Positions 47,738-60,110 of a stretch of 64,000 bases of DNA are shown here, in pieces. How positions within the stretch are numbered: the stretch's first letter is position 1; the number at the start of each line of letters is the position of its first letter. The stretch is from Rhizophagus clarus (taxonomy: Eukaryota; Glomeromycota; Glomeromycetes; Glomerales; Glomeraceae). Where the stretch lies: NCBI GenBank assembly GCA_015698045.1, contig BLAL01000313.1, positions 496,001 to 560,000 of the forward strand. The letters are read 5' to 3'. The notes below the pieces were generated by a model. It ran no database searches. It was not told the origin of the DNA and was given only the letters and a program-made list of their open reading frames with translations. Both the position numbers and the translations under genes were made by a program.

Positions 47738-50700
47738 ATGGATTATTTTTTTATCAAAAGCATTAGGAAGTTAATTAAGCTATTACATGTTAATAAGACA
47801 TGTGAAAAATGTAATTTCACATGTAACGCAATACATTTTCAACATAATTTTGAAAATTGGACTAGTGGTAATGAAGACATTGATAAATTTATTCAAGATA
47901 CTCAGCTATCAGCTCATGATAATGTAAAAGAAGCATTAGAATGGATACCTTATGACAGACTCTATGATATTAAATATATTGCAGAAAAAGAGTTTGATAA
48001 AGTGTACAGTGCTAATTGGATCGATGGAAATATAAGTCTTTGGGATGATGAAAATCAAAATTGGAAAAGAATAAATCATATGTTTGTAATCTTGAAAAGT
48101 TTAAATAATCCAAAAAATATTACAATGGAATTTAGTCAATTTACATATGAGGTATTATAAATTTATTATTTAATAGATTTAAAATTTTAAATTTTACTCA
48201 TACATTTATATTTGTAGAATACTAATAAACCTTGTGGAATAACTCAGGATCCAGAAACGAAAAATTACATGTTTATTTTAAATAATATATGTAAAAAGTG
48301 CAACTATGTATGTAATGCAATGCATTTTCAACAAAATTTTAGAAATTGGACTAGTGGTAATAATAATATTGATAAATTTATTCAAGATGACCAACTGTCA
48401 ACTCATGATAATTATAATATAGATGATGCATTAGAATGGATACCTTATAATAGATTCCATGATATTAAGTATATTGCAAAAGAAGAATTTAGTAAAGTAT
48501 ATAGGGCTAGTTGGATTGATGGAAATATAGATTGTTGGGATGATGAAAATAAAAATTGGAAAAGAATAAATCATAATATGTTCGTAATTCTGAGAAGTTT
48601 AAATAATCCAAAAAATATTTCAACGAAACTTAAAAATGAGGTATTGTAAATTTATTAGTACTCAATAAAATTTCGAAGTTTTCAACCTTTGCTAATATAT
48701 TTTAAATTTATAGAATACCAATAAACCTTGCGGAATAACTCAAGATCCAGAAACAAAAAATTATATGATTGTTTTGAATAATAATATATGTAAAAAATGC
48801 AATTGTAAATGTAATGCAATACATTTTCAACAAAATTTTAAAAATTGGGCTAGTGGTAATAAAGATATTGATAAATTTATTCAAAATACTCAATTATCAA
48901 TACATGATAATTACGAAATATTTAAAAGAGCACTAGAATGGATACCCTATAATAAATTCTATTATATTAAGTGTATTGCAGTAGGGGAGTTTGGTAAAGT
49001 ATATAGGGCTAATTGGATTGATGGAAATATAGGTTTCTGGGATGATGTAAACAAAAATTGGAAAAGAATAAATCATAATACATTTGTAATTCTGAAAAGT
49101 TTAAATGGTTCAAGAAATATTTCATTAAAATTTAAAAATGAGGTCGGTATTTAAATTTATTACTTAATAGAATTTTAAAATTTTTAATTTTTACCAATAT
49201 ATTTATTTATAGATCAATAAACCTTGTGGAATAACTCAGGATCCAGAAACAAAGAACTACATGATGGTCTTGAATGTTATATGTAAAAAGTGCAATTATG
49301 TATGTAATGCAATACATTTTCAACAAAATTTTAAAAATTGGACTAGTGGTAATAATAATGTTAATAAATTTATTCGAGATTCTCAACTGTCAGTTCATGA
49401 TAATTATAATATAAATGATGCATTAGAATGGATACCTTATAATAGACTCCATAATATTAAGTGTGTTGCAAAAGAAAAATTTGGTAAAGTATATGGAGCT
49501 AGTTGGATCGATGGAAATATAGATTTTTGGGATGATGGAAATAAAAAATGGAAAAGAATAAATTATAATATGTTCGTAATTCTGAAAAGTTTAAATAATC
49601 CAGAAAATATTTTAATGAAATTTAAAAATAAGGTATTATAAATTTGTTACTAAATAGAATATTAAATTTTTTATTTTTACTAATACATTTATATTTATAG
49701 CATACAAATAGACTTTGTGGAATAACTCAGGATCCGAAAACAAAAAATTATATGATGGTTTTGAATAATAATATATGTGAAAAATGCAATCGTAAATGTA
49801 ATGCAATGCATTTTCAACAAAATTTTAAAAATTGGACTAGTAGCAATAATTATGTTGATAAATTTATTCAGGATACTCAGCTGTCAGCTCATGATAATGC
49901 AGAAGCAGCATTAGAATGGATACCTTATGATAAATTCTATAATGTTAAGTATATTGCAAATGAAGGGTTTGATGAAGTATATAGGGCTAATTGGATTGAT
50001 GGAAGTATAACTTTTTGGGATGATGAAAGTCAAAATTGGCAAAGAATAAATAGCAATATGTTTGTAATTCTGAAAAGTTTAAATGATTCAATAAATATTT
50101 ACATTTCAGTAAAATTTGCAAATGAGGTATAATAAATTTATTACTCAATTGAATTCTAGTTTTTGACTTTTACTAATACATTTATACTTATAGAGCACTA
50201 ATAAACCTTGTGGAATAACTCAAGATCCAGTAACAAAAAATTACATGATGGTTTTGAATAATATATGTAAAGAATGCAATTATATATGTAATTCGATGCA
50301 TTTTCAACAAAATTTTGAAAATTGGACTAGTGGTAATAATGATATTAATAAATATATTCAAGATACTCAACTGTCAGCTCATTATAATATGAAATCAGCA
50401 TTAGAGTGGATACCTTATAGTAGACTCCATAATATTAAATGTATTGCAAAAGAAAAGTTAAGTGAAATGTATAGGGCTAATTGGATTGATGGAAATATAA
50501 GTAATTGGGATGACGAAAACCAAAACTGGGAAAGAATAAGGCATAATACAGTTGTAATTCTGAAAAGTTTAAATGATTTAGAAAGTATTGCAATAGAATT
50601 TGCAAATGAGGTATTATATATTTTATTACTTAACTAAATTTTAGAATTTAATTTTTTGTTAATATATTTATATTTATAGATAAATAAACCTTATGGAATT

Positions 50701-52076
50701 ACTCAGGATCTAGAGACAAAAAATTACATGATGGTTTTAAGTAATATATGTAAAGTATGCAATTGTAAATGTAATGCAATACATTTTCAACAAAATTTTG
50801 AAAATTGGACTAGTGGCGATAGTAATATCAATAAATTTATTCGAGATACTCAATTGTTAGCTCATGATAATTATAATATAGATGATGCATTAGAATGGAT
50901 ACCATATGATAGATTCTATAATATTAAGTATATTGCAGAAGAAGAAGAATTTAGTAAAGTATATAGTGCTAATTGGGTTGATGGAAATATAAGTTTTTGG
51001 GATGATGAAAATCAAAATTGGGAAAGAATAAATCACAATATGTTTGTAATTCTGAAAAGTTTAAATAATCTAAAAAATATTTCAATGAAATTTAAAAATA
51101 AGGTATTTTAAAATTATTTCCAAATAGGATTTTTAATGTTTTTAATTTTACTAACTTATTTATGTTTATAGAATACTAATAAATCTTGTGGGATAACTCA
51201 GGATCCAGAAACAAAAAATTACATGATGGTTTTGAATAATATGTGTAAAGAATGTAATCATAAATGTAATGCAATGCATTTCCAACAAAATTTTAAAAAT
51301 TGGACTAGTGGTAATAATGATATTGATAAATTTATTCAAGATACTCAGCTATCAGCCCATCATAATGCAAAATTAGCATTAGAATGGATACCTTATGATA
51401 AATTTTGTAATATTAAGTGTATTACAAAAAAGTTTGATGAAGAGTATAGAGCTAATTGGATTGATGGAAATATAAATTTTTGGGATAACGAGAACCAAAA
51501 TTGGGAAAGAATGAATCATAATATGGTTGTAATTCTGAAAAGGTTAAATAATCCAAAAAATATTTCAATGGAATTTACATATGAGGTAATTAAAATTTAT
51601 TACTCAATAAAATTTTAAAGTTTTTAGTTTTGCTAATATATTTATATTTATAGGTTAATAAATTTTATGGAATAACTCAGAATCCAGAAACAGAAGATTA
51701 CATGGTAGTTTTGGATGATGTTTGTGAAAAATGTAACTATATATGTAGTGCAAAAACATTTCACCGTAATTTTAGATATTGGACTAGCGGTAATAATGAT
51801 ATTGATAAAATTATCCAAAATACTCAATTATCAATACATGATAATTACGAAATATTTAAAAAGGCATTAGAATGGATACCTTATGATAGATTTTGTAATA
51901 TAAAATATATTGCACAAGGTGGGTTTGGCAAAATATATATAGCAAATTGGATTGATGGATATCTAAACAATTGGAATTATGGAAATAAAACTTGGAATAG
52001 ATATAATAAAAATATGTTAGTAGCTCTAAAAAGTTTGGATAATTCAAAAAATGCTACGTCAGAGTTTATAAATGAG
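47738..52076 (+). repeat. Nine-unit tandem exon array
   Basis: Unit period about 490 bp (exon 414-429 nt plus intron 66-88 bp). Exons are much more similar to each other than introns are, and every unit keeps its frame, so the units seem to be held by selection or frequent conversion. Confidence 0.9.
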
Positions 52077-53097
52077 GTACAAGTTGAATAGCTTAATTTA
52101 TTATTTTTAATTAAAATATTAAAGATGTTATTATTAATATATTATGTATCTTTACTTTACATAGATTATGTTGCATAATAAAGGAAAAAAAGACAATAAT
52201 TTTATTATTGGATTTTATGGAATAACTCAGAATCCTGAAACAAAAAATTATACGATGGTTTTAGATTATGCGGAAGGTGGAAGTTTACGAAGTTATTTAA
52301 ATGAAAAACATAGCGAATTAAATTGGAATGAAAAAATTTGTTGTTTACAAAATGCTATTTTTGGACTTGAATTTATTCATGAAAAGGAATTAATTCATCG
52401 AGATTTACATATTGGAAATATATTAAAGCTTAAATATAAAACTGTTATAACTGATATGGGATTATGTAAACCTGCAAATTATAATGCATCAGAAAATGCA
52501 AAAAACACCATATTTGGTGTTTTACCGTATATTGCTCCTGAAGTTTTAAAAGGAAAAAAATATACCAAGGCTGCAGATATTTATAGTTTTGGCATAATAA
52601 TGTATGAAGTGATTTCTGGATTACCTCCATATCATGATTTAAGCCATGATGAATATTTAGCAATAAAAATTTGTCATGGACTTAGACCAACGTTTAAAAT
52701 TAAAGTACCACAATTAATTGTGCGTTTAATTAAAAGATGTTTAGATGCAGATCCATTAATTCGACCAACAGCAAAAGAAATTAACGATATTTTACGTAAA
52801 TGGCGAAGTCAACCAAATGATGATCAAACAGCAGAGTTACAAGCACAGATTAAAGAAACAGATGAAATAAACAACAATTCATCAAATAGCAATATAACTT
52901 CAGCTAATTTAGGAATATCATATGAAACACATCCACAAGCTATTTATACAAGCAGATTGCTAAATTTTAATATTCTTCCTGAACCAAAAAATTCTGATGA
53001 TTATTATGAGCAAAATGATAATATAATAAGCAAGAAATTTTCAGGTATCAATTATTATCTCTATTATTTTAAAAGCATACTAGTTAATAAATTCTGA
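47738..53097 (+). CDS. Intact TKL-like kinase gene with nine tandem N-lobe exons (array 3)
   Basis: Ten exons: 47738-48151, 48218-48640, 48714-49142, 49213-49632, 49701-50126, 50194-50610, 50680-51102, 51172-51585, 51654-52076 and 52165-53097. All introns are phase 0, 66-88 bp, GT...AG; all exon lengths are multiples of three; no frameshift. Predicted product 1573 residues. Exon 1 starts MDYFFIKSIRKLIKLL (first ATG in line with array 2) and lacks the hinge text. Exons 2-9 each carry GITQDPETKNY-like text, the CxxCxxxC finger, NWTSGN, ALEWIPYD, the loop position and LKSLN. Only exon 9 has AQGGFGKIYIANW and VALK. Exon 10 has the C-lobe: HRDLHIGNIL, ITDMGLCKPA, PYIAPEVL, SFGIIMYEV, RPTAKEIND and the family tail. 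The catalytic residues of exons 9 and 10 are complete, so the kinase may be active. Whether all exons are joined or chosen alternatively cannot be told from DNA. Confidence 0.9.
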
Positions 53098-54436
53098 TAA
53101 AATCTTTAATTTATTAAATAGAATGTATACAATTTGATACTTCTCAGTGGAATAATATTAATTAGAAGGTAAATTATAATTAATGATCAATATTATTTAT
53201 TATTTATAGTACTCAATACACCAATATAATTTTTTCTAGTTGAAAATGTTTTTGAACAAAAATCATAACTAATTTTAGTTGTTATTATTATCTATGTTAC
53301 AGTATTATTGTTAGTACTACAGTACTACTATTTCACGAACTTGCTTTTTATATAATTTACATTTTAAGATTCTGTTTAACGCTGTTTTTACTTAGAGTAC
53401 TTTTTTTTGTAATGCATTGACTACTCAAGCGATTGAAAATATGTTATAATATAATAGAACGGATTGGGAAATTATGTTAGGAAGAGGCTTCCAAAGAAAT
53501 GTAGATCAGATTATAGAGTCAATAACGTGGGAAAAAGTTGCTTTCTAGACTAATAGAATGGTAAATTTTTTGTACTAAATAAGAGAGAATCACGCTAAAT
53601 ATTTTTATTTACTTTTATATTTATTTATTGGCTAAATAAATTTTAAGCAGAAAAGATTTAAAAGTGGTATTGTAAATGTCGTAAATGTTGTAAATGTAAA
53701 AAAAAAAATTAACTAATATATTCGATTGCAACTTTAATATTATTTATTTATAAAATCTGGGATAAAAATAATTTTTTTTTTAAAAGACGATACACAATTT
53801 TTCTAATTATCAAATAATAACAGATAATATAAAATATAAAAAAAACACGTTTCTGATTAAAAGCACGAATTCCTTTTTTTTTATCGAAGGGTTGAAGGTA
53901 GAGAATATGATACTGTACTAGCCAGCGAATTTGTTCTCACGCTATATAATTTCACTAATTATAATTTGTAAATAACACCCATTTTTGCTACGTATTGGAT
54001 TTATCATAAAACGGTTATTATTAATTTATTTGAGCATTTCTTAAAATATGATTACAGTTAATATTACATCTCAGTATTGATTAATATATCTAAAATATAC
54101 ATAAATAAATAAATCCTATTAATAACAATAATGAGGAGAAAAATGTTTTCTTTTGTTAAATCTGTCTTAATTACTCTAGAAATTCTATATTATTATATCT
54201 AATAAAGACAAAAGTTCCCATTTAACAATCTGTTTTTCTACCGTACCAGAGTTATATCATCTTCTCAAAATTGACCTGAATTGAATCATAGTTCGTTTTT
54301 ACGCTAATACAGTATAAAAAGTCAATCATCTGATAATTTATAAGGGTCAATATTTATTTTGTTTAGTTGTCATAATATCCATGTAGTAGTAAAGACTTTA
54401 AAAGTATAATAAATTTAATAAATAATTAAATTTTTA
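53098..54436. other. 3' flank of array 3, no gene
   Basis: Carries the same flank text as the other arrays (ACTAATAGAATGG, TACTAAATAAGAGAGAATCA), interrupted at about 53407-53555 by an unrelated 150-bp insert containing the short frame LGRGFQRNVDQIIES. The rest is AT-rich. Confidence 0.5.
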
Positions 54437-55660
54437 CTATACATTTAATGCGTGATTAGGATAAATTTTTTTATGTTTGATAATCGAATAACAAATCGCA
54501 AAAGCAATAAGGCTAGTGCTAATGATAGATCCAAGAACTACTCTTGCAAGTCCACCTTTTGAGATTTGAATGTTATTAGAATCATCCTTTATCATATTAT
54601 AATCAGGTGACTTCCTCCTAATTAAAATATTAGATTTAAATAAATTTAGATTTTAATTTTTTGGGTCAAAAGTGAGGATTTTTTTTTAAAAAAAAATAAA
54701 AAAAAAAATAAAGTAAAATAAAATTTCAATATACCCAAAAAGATCCCATTTCATCGCACTTCCACAATCGGTTTGACCCAAAGGTTCATTAACATCCTTA
54801 CCGTTCATACAAAGATTAGATTCTTTATTCTGTTAAGGAAAAAAAAAAATTAATAATAATCAACTTAGAAATTGAAAATATATATAAGCATGATTTAAAG
54901 TTCAAAATTTTACCATTATCGAACATGAAGTATGATATAGTACCCAATTCGCAGAATTTGACTGGATATTACATTTAGCACAATTGATGCTAAATCTTTG
55001 ATTATCACTATTAGAACTTTTTAATAAAAGAAATTATAATGAATCAAAATTAATCCACAAGTACGAAAATTATTAAAAAAAAAAAAATAATTAATTGATT
55101 AATTAAAATTAATTTCAGCAGTCATTCCAATAACTATAATTTGAAATTTTTTTTTTTTTAAAAAAAAAAAAAAAAATCATTTTTGACGTTTACATAAAAA
55201 AAAAAAAAGAAAAAATAAATGTTTTTTTTTTTCTTTTAATATTTTTTATTAATAAATATATTGTATTTACCAGTTGTTCGATAAAAATCTTCAAACGGTC
55301 GAAACTCGTATAAACCAGGTATAGACTGTGTTAACAAAAAAATTTCGTAATAAAATGGTTGTTGTTGAGAAATTACTGTGTAAATAGGGTTATTTACACT
55401 CCTGTTCAGTTTGTAAAATTGAAATTAAAATATTTTCGTTATTTTATAGCAAATAATACATTACAGTTAGTTATACATGGTAATGTAACTTACGCTGCGC
55501 CATTAAATAGTTAAAGTCGATAAGTAAATACATTTTGTTGACTTATTGTAAAAGTATCTCCATTATTGATCACCGGAGAACATGATAAAACAAACGTAGT
55601 GAAAAAGCAAAATAGTAAGAATGCTTTGTAGGGTAATAAAAAAGATCTTAACCAATTCAT
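54437..55660 (-). CDS. Small secreted or type I membrane protein, one in-frame stop
   Basis: Minus-strand exons: 55660-55494, 55401-55271, 55016-54914, 54829-54735 and 54617-54437. Exon 1 starts MNWLRSFLLPYKAFLLFCFF, a signal peptide ending near a Cys (VLSCSP). The ectodomain has NNPIYTVISQQQPFYYEIFL, a Cys-rich exon (INCAKCNIQ, TSC) and NLCMNGK...TDCGSAMKW. The last exon has a membrane helix (VVLGSIISTSLIAFAICYSI) and a short basic tail ending PNHALNV. Splice phases fit at the exon 1-2, 3-4 and 4-5 joints; the 2-3 joint is unresolved. Exon 1 contains TAA in frame after VFTYRL, with sensible coding on both sides (LFNGAA, VNNPIY). It may be a young pseudogene, or the base may be wrong. Function unknown; plausibly cell surface. 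Confidence 0.55.
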
Positions 55661-57630
55661 CTCTGAATTTGGAGTATAAATGAAGTGTTACTATGTTAGC
55701 AGTTAATGCAAGAAAATGAAAATATTAATTTAAGGATGATGACTGAGCGTGAAAAAGGTTCTCTGAATAGATCAATATAAATTATATTTTCCTTTACAAA
55801 ACGCCATCGCAATACCGTCTCCGGAAGATACTGTACTTGATTTTTTTGGTTAGTGCTATCAAAAGCATTTTATTATACTATTAAAGCTATATAATGTAAT
55901 CTTTTAATAAATAATAATAATCTTAATACGACTTTGCTATTATTATTTTATATGCAAAACAAAGGAATTTTCTAAATATTTATGTTTGTGTAACTTTCTC
56001 GCAAAAACTCCGGGGACGCCCGCTTTGGACCGGTAACTCTGGCACGTGATCAAATTTCTAGTTTGCGATCACGAAGATTGGTAGATAATTATATGAACGT
56101 AAACGAGATCGCTGTGACGAAGGGCTATTTTACTTGCATCGATTACTCGGCATTGTTAGTTTCTCCAACTTCTCCAACTTCTCAAATGGATTAATAATTA
56201 TTGACCTAAAATATGCTAGCATCTGCCAGAATTAACCGAAACAATTTCACGTACCAAATTCAACATTCGACGGCTTCCTGTAACGATGCTTATAGCTGGC
56301 CTACTTCCAATAATAAGAGAAGGATAATTAAAACTCAAAGTTCAAATCTGATCTTGACAAACAATTTTGATTTCGTCATTCGAAACGGAATTGCCCGTTT
56401 ATCGCTGTTCACGACAGAATTTCCTGGTGTTGCAAGTATATATAAATCGTCCCCTTCTTTCGCGTTCAAGAAAAAAGAAACATTTTTTTTCATAAATAAT
56501 TTTATAAATACCTTTGTCACTTTTTTTTTTTTTTTTGTTGAAAAAAATTTTTTTTTCTCTCAAAATGTCTGCCATAATCGCAAGGTCAGGCATTTATGAG
56601 AAATTTTGAAATCCTTCCAGTCTACGCTGTAACGGTATGTATTGTTTGGAAGCACTTTTTACTATAGTTGCATTTATATCCAAATTTATTATACGATATA
56701 ATATGAAGTAACTGTTGTTAATGCCGGTTGGTATCTTATCTGTCTTGCTCGGGAACCCGAAGTCGTTTGGGATAAGTAAGTTAATTACTTTAGTAAGAAT
56801 TTTTTCATTCGTATGAAAAAAAATTTATAACCTTCTTTCATCATTATTATATTTAGAATTTCATTCTTGTCAGTAGAGATCATTCTCGAAATATCAAATA
56901 ATTTCACGCTTGAGCTATCATTGTAGAAGAATTTAGATTTAATAAATTTGCAGATTTGCAACTAAAAAATCATTCACAGTGTGTTTTTAATAAAAATGCT
57001 AAAAAAAAAAAAAAAAAATAAGTAATTCAGTTTAAAATAATTTTGTAGATTTACTAATACAATCCATAATTTGAGGCAAACATGTATTAAACAAAATTGG
57101 CGAAAGTGGATTTTTGCCAAAGATAGTTAAGAAATATGATGTAAGTTTAAATATCAAGCTTTCCCAAAAAAAATTTAAAAATTTTTAACGAAAATTCAAA
57201 ATTCTTAATCTACACTATATTTAGATAGTATAAGCTTTTTTTTTTTATGAGCGTGAATAAATGAACTAGTTGCTACTAGTGTAATTAGTGTAATGGTTAA
57301 CCTCGTATTAATTAAATTTTACTTAATTTGTACACATCATTTAACTTAATTTAAAAAAACTTTAACCCTTTAAAAAGATTAGCGTTAGGGGGGGAGGGAA
57401 TTGATGACGATTATTATTATTGATAAGCGCTCATATTTTGACAATATAAATATAAAAAATAAATATAAAAGATCCTTATCTACTAATAATTTTAATAAAA
57501 TACGGATTATCTTACGCGTTTTTTAGAGAATTCTTATTTTAAATATCAACTAACCGATTTTTTTGATGAAAATAATATGCTTTTCGCCTTATATCATAAC
57601 GACAAAAATTGAAAAAAAATCTCTAAAAAG
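55661..57630. other. Intergenic region with a GC-richer island and a tRNA-like fragment
   Basis: 56000-56450 is richer in CG than its surroundings and could be a promoter. Overlapping short ORFs exist on both strands (56213-56599 plus, 56335-56593 minus), but none has recognisable domains. AGTGTAATGGTTAACCTCGT at about 57288 resembles a tRNA 5' half and is followed by the NAD kinase 3' flank that was copied to 20230-20552. Confidence 0.4.
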
Positions 57631-59760
57631 TTATGCTGGTCTCTGAGGAACTCTATGATTCCAATTGAGAATTTGATTTAACCCATGAAACCAATCTTTG
57701 TAAGGATCCTTTCGACAGATTGACAACAAAGGATATGTTGAAGCAGTGACTACAATTGTATCATCAAAAGCGAGTGAAGTACGATTCCTCCCATCAAACG
57801 AAACCTATAATTTTACTCCCGTTAGTACTTTAATTTGCAAATAATGTTACTAAAATTTTTTTATTACTTACCCAACCAGAGATTCTACTTGTAAAAGGAA
57901 CGCTAATGCTTATCTTTTTAAATCCAGGAATAATCATTGGTCTTGCTGTAAGTGTATGTGGTGCGATAGGAGTTATCAGAATGGAATTTTGATCAGGATG
58001 AACAAGAGAACCTCCAGCTGAAAGCTAAATTGACAAATATTACACACAGTGTATATAAAATATAAGAACCTTTTTAACAATATAATTAATTTAATTTGAC
58101 GAGAATTCAATAAATACCGAATAAGCAGTAGATCCCGTACTTGTAGCTATCGATTAAATAAAAGATTAAAATTTCCGGTTTCAAAATGTAAAACGCGAAT
58201 AACAGATAATGTAGGTTTAATTTACCTATTATAAGACCATCAGCCCAAATTGACGTGATTACACAACCATCCATACGCTTTTCAGAAATATTATTAAATA
58301 ATACGATTTTTTAAAAATATTATAATTACGATAAAATAAGTACCAACCAGTATCATTTCTAACATATTCCCAGCATCACCACGGTCTATACATAACTCGT
58401 TCAACACTTGAAAACTTTCAGATGGTTTAGAATTTAATTGGGAACTGAAATCAATATTTTCCGATTGAGATTCGTTCTCTTTTTTATTATTCCTATAAAT
58501 TGAACAATTAAGACGCATTCTGACGCTAACGTGTACACTTCCTTCCTCAATAACGTTGCGTAAAACTCGTCGATGATTATCGAAATCAAACTGGGTCAAG
58601 AAACCCAAGGAACCGAGGTGAAATGATAACAATGGTGGTACGTCACGCTGAAACATCCATGATGAAAATAAGACAGTTCCATCTCCTCCAAGGGTAACGA
58701 TTAAATCAATATTTTCATGTTCGTCATTTGCACTCCAAAAATGAATTCGTTTCTTGTATTCTTCGTGCTCAGAGATCATGCTCTCATAATTATTCTTAAA
58801 ATTGTGATCAACATAAACGTGAATTTGATGATAAGATCCAATTAACCAAGTTGCTACTTCTCGCGTATAATCAATTAACTTATGATCACTAGGTTTCGTA
58901 ACAATCATTATATGACGTATAATATCAAGTTGAATACCTCGTTCAGCCATATTACGATTTTCATAAAGTGCATGATTGTAACTAAATAAACGAAAATACA
59001 TATTAAACAACATCTTTCGCGGTCATATATAATTCATGCAATAAAAGAATATTTATTTACCTCTTGACTAATGTTTTTACACTCACACTATCTCCGCCGT
59101 TAATGTTTTCCAACTAATTACACAAGAAAATTTTTAAAAATACTTTTAATTTTAAATGAGCGTTGTTAACGCATGAAATACGACGTGTAACAATTTTTTT
59201 TAAAAAAAAAATTTTTTTGTTTACCACTTGATCAATGCTACCTCCTCTGAAATTAAGTATTTGATCTTTATTCGCCATACTTTTTATGATATTAACAGAA
59301 TCAACATCATCTGTTATTAATGGATACAAATTCAAAAATATTTAAATCGTGTTTAAATTATTTTAGATAAATTCAACAACATACAATCTTGAAGTTTATA
59401 TATTATTACCTTTTTTCCATAAGATCCAGTCACCATCTTGATCTCTCCATTGTATTTTACTTTTTTCAGGGACGAAATAATCAAATTTTTTAACGAATTG
59501 ATTTTGAATTTCTTCATAATTCAATTTATTTTCTATTATTTAAAAAAAAAAAAAAAAAATATTTGGTAACGAAGAATAATATTTATCAAGTTTGATGTTT
59601 TTGGTTAAAACTTAAAAATTCGGTTAAGATATTTTGAAACTGTATTAACTGCATTTATAATAAAAAAAATCAAATGCTGCGCCACAAACACACTTTCAAC
59701 TACCACGTAAACGGATTCTTCACGAAAAGTTAATTTTATATTAAAATCTACGTCAGACAT
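57631..59760 (-). CDS. NAD(H) kinase with N-terminal PB1 domain
   Basis: Nine exons: 59760-59694, 59532-59410, 59310-59225, 59113-59061, 58981-58348, 58277-58226, 58146-58118, 58024-57872 and 57804-57631; phases agree at every joint. Product 456 residues. Residues 1 to about 85 form a PB1 domain: the beta1 Lys in FNIKLTFREE, YEEIQNQFVKKF, and the acidic OPCA motif DQDGDW...DDVDS. The rest is NAD kinase, which phosphorylates NAD+ to NADP+: TLGGDGTVLF (GGDGT, 208-212), LGSLGFLTQF, NELCIDRG (normally NE...R), TGSTAYS (342-348), LSAGGSLVHP, ITPIAPHTL and a C-terminus FHGLNQILNWN as in fungal enzymes. The donor after exon 5 (GTTGGT) is weak but gives the correct frame. The start could be 48 bases upstream (59808, also Met). 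Likely cytosolic; no presequence. The PB1 fusion is the unusual feature. Confidence 0.88.
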
Positions 59761-60110
59761 TTTTTTTTTTGTAGGAAATATAGAAAAGATTTTGTCTTTT
59801 TTTTTCAAAAGAAAATTTCCCTTTTTATTACTTTTATTATTTTATACAAATGATGTAATCATTCAACCATAGTAAGTTAGCTCGTGACAAATTTATAAAT
59901 ATAGAAATTATTTCATTTTTTTTTATTACTTTAAACTTGTTTTATACAAGACGAATTACAAAAAACTTGCCGAAAGGCACTGTTCTAACGAATTTATTTA
60001 AACATATATTTTTAAATAATAAATAAAAAGGTTAAGCATATAATAATAATAAGCAAACAGTAAATAATAAGCGAAGTTTTAATACTAATCCAGAAAAATC
60101 TTAAATGTCT
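59761..60110. other. Spacer between the NAD kinase and the second PB1 gene
   Basis: 350 bp of AT-rich DNA. Both genes run on the minus strand, so this holds the NAD kinase promoter or 5' UTR and the 3' UTR of the PB1 gene. AATAAT and AATAAA-like words are present on the minus strand; no specific site is certain. Confidence 0.4.

Noticed and set aside
47738-53097. Reading the array as ten separate small genes
   Set aside because: Units 2-9 lack a start codon at the exon start, begin directly after an acceptor AG in phase 0 and end at a donor GT; the open frames run only a few codons into the introns.
56213-56599. Plus-strand ORF of 128 codons
   Set aside because: Competing open frames on the other strand and a long Phe/Lys low-complexity end; the GC-richer base composition is better explained as a promoter-like island. 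Not certain.
57288-57340. Functional tRNA gene
   Set aside because: Only a 5' half resembles a tRNA; no acceptor stem, T arm or matching anticodon arm follows.
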